Positions 1-7,889 of a stretch of 64,000 nt of DNA are shown in pieces. Below the pieces are notes generated by a model. That model saw only the letters and a program-made list of their open reading frames with translations, was not told where the DNA came from and made no database searches. The position numbers were made by a program, and so were the translations under genes. Each line of letters starts with the position of its first letter. Position 1 is the stretch's first letter. This DNA is from a virus, in IMG/VR virus record IMGVR_UViG_3300042474_001076, positions 1 through 64,000 of that record; one strand, 5' to 3'.

Positions 1-576
1 ACAATAGAAGGTTTACCTGAAAAATATGTTTTAATTCATCCCGTACAAAATTGGGACTCAAGAACTTGGGATGCAAAGAAATGGCAAATGTTAACCAAAC
101 TATTAAACGAAAGAGGTATTGCCGTTGTGTCTATTGGTAAAGATTCGTCTGAACTTGGTGGGTCTAATGTGGATAAACCAGTATTTAATTTCAAAATTGA
201 TTTAGGATTAAACTTAATGAATAATACAGATATGGATCAGGCTTGGTACCTCATCCAAAATAGTATGTGTTTTATTACGATGGATTCGGGTCTATTACAT
301 TTAGCAGGAACAACCGACGCAGAGATAATTCAATTAGGTAGCTCAATAAATCCTGAGTTTAGATCACCATATAGAAAAGGTTCACAAGAATATAAATACC
401 ATTATGTGGTTGGTGGTTGTGGTTTGAATTGTGCTTCCGACATGAGGTATGGTGTTAGAGAATGGCAATCAATACAAGGTATACCGTCACTCGTTAATTG
501 TTTGGAAAGAAAAGAAACATTTGAGTGTCACCCAACAATATTTTCGGTTTATAATAAAGTGTTAGAAATAGTGTAG
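1..576 (+). CDS. Glycosyltransferase family 9-like protein, C-terminal part (5' end outside window)
   Basis: The reading frame is open from the first base, so the gene starts upstream and only about 191 C-terminal residues are visible. They look like the second Rossmann domain of GT9/ADP-heptose heptosyltransferases: a nucleotide-sugar strand opening (YVLIHPVQNWDSRTW), a Lys-Trp helix, and the family hallmark MDSGLLHLAG, equivalent to the DSGxxHLA motif that contacts the donor sugar nucleotide. GT9 enzymes normally add heptose in LPS core synthesis. In a phage the likelier role is decorating a surface glycan or a virion protein; that is inference. It is the first of a run of glycan-modifying genes lying between Thr/Pro-rich virion genes. 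The family call is fairly sure, the substrate is unknown. Confidence 0.72.
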   Translation, partial: TIEGLPEKYVLIHPVQNWDSRTWDAKKWQMLTKLLNERGIAVVSIGKDSSELGGSNVDKPVFNFKIDLGLNLMNNTDMDQAWYLIQNSMCFITMDSGLLHLAGTTDAEIIQLGSSINPEFRSPYRKGSQEYKYHYVVGGCGLNCASDMRYGVREWQSIQGIPSLVNCLERKETFECHPTIFSVYNKVLEIV

Positions 577-583
577 TTAATGA

Positions 584-590
584 TATTTAT
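584..590 (+). promoter_or_regulatory. Late-promoter-like TATTTAT motif
   Basis: GATATTTAT lies 15 nt before the ATG at 606. It is one of a set of near-identical motifs before virion genes in this window. Confidence 0.4.
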
Positions 591-605
591 TGTTAAACAA
601 CAATA

Positions 606-1601
606 ATGGCAACAACAAGACCTTTTTCGTATAACACAGGATCACCAATATCAGGAACAACCCAAGTTGGAAATTTAGCAGTCGGTACCCCCGTATCTGG
701 ATTCACAGGAATGGAGTGGTGGAACGGACCCGATGAAGATTTAGGTTATGTAATTGCACAACCTGTTAGTGGGGATACTCAACCAACTCCTATTTCAGAT
801 GTAACGGCTTCAGTTGGATTCTTTAGAACTAGTGGGTTTAATGATAATGAATTTATTGATATTGCAAATATACTTTTAAATGAAACCTATAATAATGTGT
901 TAGACGCATCGACAGAATTAACTTATAACGGATATTGGAATTCATATGTTGAAAAAGGTGGGAATGGTTTAACTCCTGAAACTGCTGGAGATAACGCTTT
1001 TCAAATAAAAACGGATTACTCTGGATCAACTGATGGATTATATTGGATTAAAAATGATAATATTAGTGGTGGAACACCATTCCAAATATACGCAGATATG
1101 ACAACAAATGGAGGCGGATGGACATTATTACTTACAAATCAAAACACCGCTAAATGGACATATTCAAACTCCATATTATTAAATGAATTTAACCCTGTTA
1201 TAAGTGGTTCAAACTATTCCATAGTTGCTTATGGTGATTATTTAAAAAGTTCAGGTGGGACATTCCAATATATGATAGATGCTTATCAAAGAACAAGATT
1301 TGGTGGTATATGGTCAGCATCTAATGAATATACATTCCTTAAAACAGATAACACACAAACAAAAATTGACCTTGATATTAAATTTGGTACTTGGAATTAT
1401 AATGATGCTAGTATTGAACAACGTATGCCTTGGCGTAGTATTAGTAGTGGTTTATTAACCACATCAGTAAGTCCTGGTGGTGAATGGTGGGGAACTTTAG
1501 TTACTAATGGTGGTTGGACCCCAGCACCTTGGATTAATGCCGATTGTGGTGATCAAGGGTGTATGCCTAATCCAGGAATTATATGGTATTGGGTAAGATA
1601 A
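606..1601 (+). CDS. Fibre-like virion protein with fibrinogen-C-like domain
   Basis: 331 residues. Residues 1-70 form a module (RPFSYNTGSPISGTTQ, then WWNGPDEDLGYVI) repeated at the start of the next gene, so it is probably a common attachment or assembly domain. From about residue 135 the sequence resembles fibrinogen C-terminal-like lectin domains: GLYWIK, then QIYADMTTNGGGWTLL, which matches the typical CDMxTxGGGWTLL core, and a late WWGTLV segment. Such domains bind sugars or acetylated groups, so a receptor-binding or tail-fibre role is inferred. There is no signal peptide. A TATTTAT motif precedes the gene and the paralogue follows after 17 nt. Confidence 0.62.
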   Translation: MATTRPFSYNTGSPISGTTQVGNLAVGTPVSGFTGMEWWNGPDEDLGYVIAQPVSGDTQPTPISDVTASVGFFRTSGFNDNEFIDIANILLNETYNNVLDASTELTYNGYWNSYVEKGGNGLTPETAGDNAFQIKTDYSGSTDGLYWIKNDNISGGTPFQIYADMTTNGGGWTLLLTNQNTAKWTYSNSILLNEFNPVISGSNYSIVAYGDYLKSSGGTFQYMIDAYQRTRFGGIWSASNEYTFLKTDNTQTKIDLDIKFGTWNYNDASIEQRMPWRSISSGLLTTSVSPGGEWWGTLVTNGGWTPAPWINADCGDQGCMPNPGIIWYWVR

Positions 1602-1618
1602 AATATAATTAAATTAGT

Positions 1619-2722
1619 ATGGCAACATCAAGACCTTTCGCATATAACACAGGATCAACGATATTAGGAACAACACAAATTGGTTCATTATCTGTTGGCA
1701 TTCCAACATCTGGATTTACTGGAAACCCCAAATGGTGGAACGGACCTGATGAGGATTTAGGATATGTTATTTGTAGACCAAACACTAATGGAAATCAACC
1801 AAATCCTGGTGGTTTACCCGCCTTCATAAGATTCTCAAGGTCAAAATTAAAAACAGACCAATCATTTATTAATTTAGTTAATTCTGTATTTAAACAAACA
1901 TTTACAACGACCACTGAGTGTACATCGTATTTAACAACAAATAATTATTGGACTTCTTTTGTTGGTGGTGGTGGTGGTTTTGTACCTGGAGATTTTACTT
2001 TTACAGATGGCACTGTTTTGTACACGACAAATACAGTTACATTCACTAAAACTGGAACAATATGTTTAGAAGGTGTTTGGGTTAGTGGTCTCTATGTTAT
2101 AAAAATAACTGGAGGTTATAATACATCTCCAGATGTTTGGAATATAAATTGGTATCAAACTGCGGCTGAAGCATTATTGTATAAGCAAACACAGTCTTAT
2201 TTAAATAGATCTGGATCCTTATCAAAAAATAATCCCGGCGGTGAATCATTTATTTATGCAGTTATAGATGTTACTATAGGAAGCACTCTAAAATTTGAGT
2301 TATCTCGAACCGATTTACCACCACAGAATGCTGCGTCAGGTGTTTTAAATATATATAATAGTTCATTTAGTGGAACACTTGTAGATACAATAACAGTTAC
2401 ACAAGTAAGTGCGTGTTATCTTACTACAACAATGGTTCAATATAAAGGATTGTTAGATGATGGTCCTGAATTAACGGCAATGAGACAATTGCGTGAGCAT
2501 TACAGAGGTGATGAATACTATGAAAATGGACTTATAGAATATTATACAAATTCTGAAGCTATTATTAATGGTATTAATGCTAGTGAAGATCCATCTATTG
2601 ATTATGAATTTATATACCAAAGTGTTTTAAAAGTTAAAAATTATGTTGATCAGTCTATGTGGAAAGAAGCAATAGATGAATATATAGACACCTATTTTAT
2701 TTTAAAAAACAGATATATTTAA
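1619..2722 (+). CDS. Fibre-like virion protein, paralogue of the preceding gene in its N-terminal module
   Basis: 367 residues. The first 75 residues repeat the module of the upstream gene (RPFAYNTGSTILGTTQ, WWNGPDEDLGYVI), and a short helical stretch ending in NYWTSFV also matches its NGYWNSYV. The middle (about 120-270) is beta-rich and Gly/Thr-rich with no family I recognise. The last 90 residues are different: acidic, helical, beginning ELTAMRQLREHYR, resembling a small helical-bundle cap. Probably a tail-fibre or appendage subunit; the exact function is unknown. The same reading frame reopens downstream (see the 2729-2878 remnant). Confidence 0.55.
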   Translation: MATSRPFAYNTGSTILGTTQIGSLSVGIPTSGFTGNPKWWNGPDEDLGYVICRPNTNGNQPNPGGLPAFIRFSRSKLKTDQSFINLVNSVFKQTFTTTTECTSYLTTNNYWTSFVGGGGGFVPGDFTFTDGTVLYTTNTVTFTKTGTICLEGVWVSGLYVIKITGGYNTSPDVWNINWYQTAAEALLYKQTQSYLNRSGSLSKNNPGGESFIYAVIDVTIGSTLKFELSRTDLPPQNAASGVLNIYNSSFSGTLVDTITVTQVSACYLTTTMVQYKGLLDDGPELTAMRQLREHYRGDEYYENGLIEYYTNSEAIINGINASEDPSIDYEFIYQSVLKVKNYVDQSMWKEAIDEYIDTYFILKNRYI

Positions 2723-2728
2723 TTATAA

Positions 2729-2878
2729 CCACAATTAAAACATATTATAAAAAAATTAATTAAAAATATCTTAAATGAGTATTCGGAAGATAATAAAGAT
2801 TTATATTACACTATTGTACATACTGATTTTACAAGTTTAGGTGATGGTTCTTTTGATAATATGAGATTTGGTTTATAA
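2729..2878 (+). pseudogene. Possible remnant coding segment without a start codon
   Basis: In the frame of the preceding gene there is an open stretch of 49 codons ending TAA, with protein-like content (HIIKKLIKNIL, then YYTIVHTDFTSLGDG) but no ATG near its beginning. It could be the decayed C-terminal end of a gene, or chance in AT-rich DNA. The rest of the 229-nt gap holds only the promoter-like motif near 2931. Confidence 0.25.
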
Positions 2879-2930
2879 TGATATATTTACAGTAATCTAA
2901 ACTTACCTATTAATTAAATATAAAAATCTA

Positions 2931-2938
2931 TATTTATA
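2931..2938 (+). promoter_or_regulatory. Late-promoter-like TATTTATA motif
   Basis: TATATTTATATT lies 13 nt before the ATG at 2952. Same motif family as at 584 and 10298. Confidence 0.42.
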
Positions 2939-2951
2939 TTAAAAGAATTTA

Positions 2952-4571
2952 ATGCCACAAGTAGTTAATATACTTACCTCAACAGGTATACCACCATATG
3001 ATATTTATGTTTGTGATATAACAAATACGTTTTGTTATTTAGTCACAAGTTCTGTATCATTACCTTTTACATTTACAGTGCCACCTCCATTGGATACATC
3101 AACTTCAGTTATTATTAAACTAATTGATTCGACGGGTTGTGAATTTTTTGAATTATATCAATGTCCCGTAACTCCAACCCCAACGGTAACACTAACACAG
3201 ACACCTACATCAACAGTTGTAAATCCATGTAACTGTATTGACGTTGTTAATTTTACGTCATCCGTTGTCGGGTATTTTGATTATGTGGATTGTAATGGTG
3301 TTCAACAATATTCAATTCCGGTTAATCCTGGATTAACTTATTATGTTTGTGGTAGTAATCCAACAAATGTTATTGGTCTTACTGTAAATACTGGAATCCC
3401 TTGTGTTGGTGGAGGTTGTTTTCCGGTACCATCAGTTACTCCCACCCCAACATTAACTCCAACAAATACAATAACTCCAACAATAACTCCGACTAATACA
3501 ATAACTCCAACTAATACCCCAACTGAAACCCCCACACAAACGCCAACTAATACCCCAACTAATACTCCAACAATAACTCCAACAATAACTCCAACTAATA
3601 CTTCCACACTTACACCAACAATAACTCCAACTAATACTTCCACACTTACACCAACCGTAACCAATACTCCTACACTTACATCAACCGTAACTAATACTCC
3701 TACACCTACACCAACCTCAACAAATCCTCCTCCTACACCTACACCAACCTCAACAAATCCCCCACCTACATTTACACCAACCCCAACTATTACCCCAACA
3801 AATACATTAACACCAACAAATACTATAACCCCAACAAATACTATAACCCCAACCTCAACCGTAACACCAACGGTAACTAATACTCAAACACCAACAAAAA
3901 CTATTACTCCAACCCCAACTGTTACACCAACAAATACATTAACACCAACAAACACATTAACACCAACAAATACATTAACACCAACAAATACATTAACACC
4001 ATCACCAACTACAGATTATAAAACATTTTTTGTTAGAACTTGTAATAATTGTGATGGATTATATCCTAGTGATGGATTTATAAGTTTACCATCAATAACT
4101 CTAATTGGTTCATCATTTATTGCAACTAATGGGGGGTGTTATGAGGTTTTAACTCAGATTGCTGGTACAATAACTTTATTTTTAGGTACGTCAAGTTTTT
4201 CTAATTGTGCGGGTTGTATTTCTTCAAATCCTTGCCCAACACCAACACCAACACCAACTCAGACTCAGACCCCAACTCAGACTCAGACCCCAACTAAAAC
4301 AAAAACACCAACTCCAACACCAACAAAAACAACAACCCCAACTAAAACTCCAGGAGTTGTTTATGTTGCAGTGTCTTGTTGTAACCCTTTGGTTCAAAAG
4401 TATGTAATACTACCATCCGCAGTATCTGGTCAAATAGTTTTAGTTAGTGGACAATGTTATCGAGTAGTTAATATATTTAATGGGACTCCATCATTTGTTG
4501 GAACATTATTATCTAGTGGTACAACTTGTGGTAGTTGTATTGCAACATATTTATGTAAATCCGCAGTATAA
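2952..4571 (+). CDS. Thr/Pro-repeat virion protein with Cys-rich modules
   Basis: 539 residues. Order: a beta-type N-terminal domain (1-75), a short TPT linker, a Cys module (about 93-160, NPCNCIDVV ... CVGGGC), a roughly 195-residue linker of TPTxTPT/NTxTPT repeats, a Cys module (about 356-425, ending [10 protein letters not shown]), another TPT linker, and a last Cys module (from about 470, [11 protein letters not shown] ... [10 protein letters not shown]). The last two modules share a pattern (strand, C-C, central QCYxV, then CxxCI) with a module near the end of the protein at 15384. No signal peptide or membrane segment is seen. Most likely an extended fibre or adhesin whose linkers could be O-glycosylated; this is inference from composition and the neighbouring glycosyltransferase. 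Confidence 0.6.
   Translation: MPQVVNILTSTGIPPYDIYVCDITNTFCYLVTSSVSLPFTFTVPPPLDTSTSVIIKLIDSTGCEFFELYQCPVTPTPTVTLTQTPTSTVVNPCNCIDVVNFTSSVVGYFDYVDCNGVQQYSIPVNPGLTYYVCGSNPTNVIGLTVNTGIPCVGGGCFPVPSVTPTPTLTPTNTITPTITPTNTITPTNTPTETPTQTPTNTPTNTPTITPTITPTNTSTLTPTITPTNTSTLTPTVTNTPTLTSTVTNTPTPTPTSTNPPPTPTPTSTNPPPTFTPTPTITPTNTLTPTNTITPTNTITPTSTVTPTVTNTQTPTKTITPTPTVTPTNTLTPTNTLTPTNTLTPTNTLTPSPTTDYKTFFVRTCNNCDGLYPSDGFISLPSITLIGSSFIATNGGCYEVLTQIAGTITLFLGTSSFSNCAGCISSNPCPTPTPTPTQTQTPTQTQTPTKTKTPTPTPTKTTTPTKTPGVVYVAVSCCNPLVQKYVILPSAVSGQIVLVSGQCYRVVNIFNGTPSFVGTLLSSGTTCGSCIATYLCKSAV
3434..4014 (+). repeat. Thr/Pro-coding degenerate tandem repeat DNA
   Basis: Long run of CCAACA/ACTCCA-type units encoding TPT and NTxTPT. 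Identical 15-18 nt units recur (for example ACACCAACAAATACATTA near 3950), so the tract can slip or recombine with similar tracts further on. Confidence 0.8.
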
Positions 4572-4632
4572 TATAATTAATTTACTATTGTTTTTTTTAT
4601 TTGATGTTTTATTATTAAAATAAAAAAATAAC

Positions 4633-5880
4633 ATGAAAATATTTGTTCAGATAGCCTCGTATAGAGACCCACAATTAGAACCAACAATTAAGAATATGTT
4701 GGAAAACGCAAAACGTCCTAAAAATTTAAGACTTGGGATTTGTAGACAATATAACCCCGACGACCAATTTGATTTGTTAGAAGATTATAGAAAAGACAAA
4801 AGGTTTAGAATTATAGATGTTTTATATACTGAGTCAAAGGGAGTTTGTTGGGCAAGAAACCAAGTTCAACAAGTATATGGTGGTGAAGAATATACACTAC
4901 AAATTGACTCTCATATGAGGTTTGAAAAAGATTGGGACGACACTCTAATTAAAATGATCAAACAACTTCAGAAAAAAGGATTTGATAAACCTTTATTAAC
5001 AGGTTATGTTTCTTCATTTGATCCGGATAACGATCCTGCGGGTAGAGTACAAGAACCTTGGAGAATGGCGTTTGATAGATTTATTCCTGAAGGGGCGGTA
5101 TTCTTTTTACCTGAAACAATTCCCGGATGGCAAGAAATGAAAGAACCTGTAACGGCAAGATTTTATTCTGCTCATTTTGCTTTTACTTTAGGTAAATTTA
5201 GTGAAGAGGTTCAACATGATCCTGAATTTTATTTTCATGGAGAAGAAATTTCAATTGCTGTAAGAGCATATACTCATGGATATGATTTGTTTCATCCCCA
5301 TAAGGTTGTTATTTGGCATGAATATACTCGTAAGGGTAGAACAAAACAATGGGATGACGATAAAGAATGGGGTAAAAAAAATGAATTTGCTCACAAAAAA
5401 AATCGTCAGTTATTTGGTATGGATGGTGAAGAAATTACTTTAGATTTTAGTAAATACGGTTTTGGTACAGAAAGATCATTAAGAGATTATGAAATATATT
5501 CAGGTCTTTTGTTTTCAAAAAGAGCGGTACAACAATATACCTTAGATAAAAATTATCCTCCAAACCCACATATTTTTGAAACAGAAGAAGAATTGATGTC
5601 AAGTTACGCATCAATATTCAAACACTGTATTGATATTGGGTTTACTCAAGTACCTGAGAAAGATTATGAATTTTGGGTGGTTGCCTTTCACAATGAAAAC
5701 GATGAAACCCTTTTTAGGAAAGATGCTGACATCAATGAAATTAATTCAATGATGAATGACCCTGATGGGTATTGTAAAGTATGGAGAGATTTCCAAACAA
5801 CACATAAACCAAAATACTGGGTTGTTTGGCCTTTTAGTACGTCAAAAGGTTGGTGTGAAAGAATAACAGGAAATTTATGA
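4633..5880 (+). CDS. GlcNAc-transferase-like glycosyltransferase (PF11397/GT60 type)
   Basis: 415 residues. The N-terminus MKIFVQIASYRDPQLEPTI and the region ESKGVCWARNQVQQ followed by LQIDSHMRF fit the 'Glycosyltransferase (GlcNAc)' family, where SYRDPE-like and DSHMRF segments are hallmarks and the acidic residue of DSH sits at the metal/UDP-sugar site. HGEEISIAVRAYTHGYDLFHP resembles the later acceptor/catalytic region. The best-known eukaryotic member adds GlcNAc to hydroxyproline of Skp1, so protein glycosylation is a possible role. The C-terminal 130 residues are an extra domain I do not recognise. It sits directly after the Thr/Pro-repeat protein, 61 nt away. Confidence 0.75.
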   Translation: MKIFVQIASYRDPQLEPTIKNMLENAKRPKNLRLGICRQYNPDDQFDLLEDYRKDKRFRIIDVLYTESKGVCWARNQVQQVYGGEEYTLQIDSHMRFEKDWDDTLIKMIKQLQKKGFDKPLLTGYVSSFDPDNDPAGRVQEPWRMAFDRFIPEGAVFFLPETIPGWQEMKEPVTARFYSAHFAFTLGKFSEEVQHDPEFYFHGEEISIAVRAYTHGYDLFHPHKVVIWHEYTRKGRTKQWDDDKEWGKKNEFAHKKNRQLFGMDGEEITLDFSKYGFGTERSLRDYEIYSGLLFSKRAVQQYTLDKNYPPNPHIFETEEELMSSYASIFKHCIDIGFTQVPEKDYEFWVVAFHNENDETLFRKDADINEINSMMNDPDGYCKVWRDFQTTHKPKYWVVWPFSTSKGWCERITGNL

Positions 5881-5937
5881 TTTTAATATCATATACTTAA
5901 TATTGATTTAATAATATAAACAAAAAATATAATAAAA

Positions 5938-6309
5938 ATGGAATACCCAATAAGTGAAATTTTAGATAGATATTCAATTGCCGTTTTAAAAAAACAAAGA
6001 TTAGATGCCGATAATGATGTTGAATTAAAAGATTTGTCGGAAGTAATTGAAGATTATAAAATAATTAATTCTCAAGTTATTGAGACTTATATCGATAAAT
6101 TAATTTCTATTAATGGAGAGATATGGGATTTAGAATCTGATATTAGAAAAGGCAAAGAAGGTGAATTAGGATTAGAAGAAGTTGGTAGGAGAGCAATAAG
6201 AATTAGAGAATTCAACAAAATTAGAGTTGGTTATAAAAATATAATCGTTGAAACTTTTGGTGAAGGATATAAAGATGTTAAAATGAATCACGCAAGTTCT
6301 GATGTATAA
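5938..6309 (+). CDS. Small helical protein associated with glycosyltransferases
   Basis: 123 residues, almost entirely predicted helix and strongly charged. The N-terminal YPISEILDRYSIAVLKKQRL recalls small PxSExxDRxSIxxLK proteins found beside glycosyltransferases in phages and marine bacteria (DUF6165-like); the match is from memory and weak. It overlaps the next gene by 8 nt (stop near 6309, next ATG at 6302), implying translational coupling and perhaps a complex with that enzyme. No catalytic motif is seen. Confidence 0.5.
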   Translation: MEYPISEILDRYSIAVLKKQRLDADNDVELKDLSEVIEDYKIINSQVIETYIDKLISINGEIWDLESDIRKGKEGELGLEEVGRRAIRIREFNKIRVGYKNIIVETFGEGYKDVKMNHASSDV

Positions 6310-7888
6310 GATAGTAATTTCCCTAACAACAGTACCCGAACGTTTAAATCAAGATGTTGAGGATGGTTTTAAATTGGTTATGAAATCAATTTGTGAACAA
6401 AATTTCAATAATTATGAAGTACATTTAAATTTACCTTTTACATATAATGTTACGGGTGAAGAATACATAATACCACAATGGTTAGATGACTATCAAGAAT
6501 CATATGACCATTTAAAAATCTTCAGAACGGAAGATATGGGACCACCAACAAAGGTTATTCCAACTATCATTCGTGAAGACAGTAATACGTTATTAATCGT
6601 TGTTGATGATGATTTAGTTTATCATGAAGATATGATCTTAGAACATATAAAATACCATATAGAGTTACCTAATTCTGTTGTACTATATGACGGTAGAAGT
6701 TTAGTGACTCCAAAGTACGGTGATTTAAGGGATTCTTGGGTTTTAAGTGTAAATGAACCATTGGAGGTAAAAGACTTACAACATTATAAATCAGCATCAT
6801 ATTTTGTTAAATATTTTGAAACTGAATTCTTTAGTGATTTTGTGGGTAAAACAAAATCAGATGATGTTTTATTGTCATTTTACTTTAAGTTTAAAAAGAT
6901 AAAAATGTTTGTTGTTCCCTACGTCCCTGATGTTGATAAGTTATCAACGTATGATGATTGGTATAAATTTCAAGGGGTAACAACATTTCCAGTTATTAGA
7001 CATTCAAATAGTGTAACTAATACTGGATGTAATCACCCAACAATGTTAGACGAACAACCAAAATTTTTTATCCCTGAGGAATTTAAAATAATTGAAAATC
7101 CAAATTATAAACCATCGGATAATGTTATTGTTAGTTCTAAACCAAAAATAGTTGATGGGATTGCTAAACCCAATATTCCTGAAATCATCGAAATTAATAA
7201 TATATCCGACTTAGTGTATAAATTAGCCGGCGATTTTAATAAAATAGATAAAAGATTTTGGGACACAACACATCTAAGTGGAGAACAACATAATAATGAA
7301 AGAAGTAAACCGGCACCTTATATTAAAAAAACCTCTGAAATTGCCAAAGTTTTAGGACTTAAAACCGTTGTCGAAATTGGATCAACAAGACATGGTCTTA
7401 CTCCAAAATGTATTAACTATTACTATTTAGGTGATAATCCTTTTGTGTCACCTCCTTGTTGTGCTGACGGTCACGGAGGTATAATGTTTGCGTTAGAAGG
7501 TTTTGATGTTCATTCTGTTGATATTGATAAAAATTGTGTTATTCATGCTGAGTGGTCATTTGGGTCATTAGGTAGAGAAATTCCTAAAAATTTACATTTA
7601 AATATTCCAAAAGACGGTATTGAATTTTTAAAAGAGTTTGATGGAAAAATTGATGTTTTATTTTTAGATGGTTGGGATGTCGGAACCGATTTATATAAAG
7701 AAAAACATTTAGAATCATTTGAAGTGTGTAAAGATAAATTATCCGACACCCATTTAATTCTAATTGATGATACCGACTTTATATTAACAAATGAAGGTAA
7801 AGATGCTTTATTATCACCTCATTTAATATCATTAGGGTACATTTTACTTTTTGATGGTAGACAAAAATTATATATAAATAAAATATAA
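6302..7888 (+). CDS. Bifunctional protein: GT-A-like glycosyltransferase plus SAM methyltransferase-like domain
   Basis: 528 residues. Residues 1-250 look like a GT-A glycosyltransferase: YKIVISLTTVPERL start, MGPPTKVIPTI, and a DDD metal site (LIVVDDDLVY, near residue 100). Residues 340-528 resemble a Rossmann methyltransferase or related small-molecule-binding domain: TVVEIGSTRHG as motif I, HSVDID as the acidic strand-2 end, and DVLFLDGWD followed by LILIDDTDF for strands 4-5. The two activities on one chain suggest transfer and capping or methylation of the same glycan, which is inference. It is 8 nt overlapped with the gene before and 1 nt from the gene after, so these are one transcription unit. 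Confidence 0.65.
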   Translation: MYKIVISLTTVPERLNQDVEDGFKLVMKSICEQNFNNYEVHLNLPFTYNVTGEEYIIPQWLDDYQESYDHLKIFRTEDMGPPTKVIPTIIREDSNTLLIVVDDDLVYHEDMILEHIKYHIELPNSVVLYDGRSLVTPKYGDLRDSWVLSVNEPLEVKDLQHYKSASYFVKYFETEFFSDFVGKTKSDDVLLSFYFKFKKIKMFVVPYVPDVDKLSTYDDWYKFQGVTTFPVIRHSNSVTNTGCNHPTMLDEQPKFFIPEEFKIIENPNYKPSDNVIVSSKPKIVDGIAKPNIPEIIEINNISDLVYKLAGDFNKIDKRFWDTTHLSGEQHNNERSKPAPYIKKTSEIAKVLGLKTVVEIGSTRHGLTPKCINYYYLGDNPFVSPPCCADGHGGIMFALEGFDVHSVDIDKNCVIHAEWSFGSLGREIPKNLHLNIPKDGIEFLKEFDGKIDVLFLDGWDVGTDLYKEKHLESFEVCKDKLSDTHLILIDDTDFILTNEGKDALLSPHLISLGYILLFDGRQKLYINKI

Positions 7889-7889
7889 T

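Noticed and set aside
3341-3664. Minus-strand ORFs of VGVIVGV type opposite the Thr/Pro tracts (also 11188-11547, 13056-13256, 19440-19673)
   Set aside because: They are antisense images of the TPT repeats, with no start context or protein-like composition.
3434-4014. CRISPR-like repeated units
   Set aside because: Units are contiguous and in-frame coding with no unique spacers.
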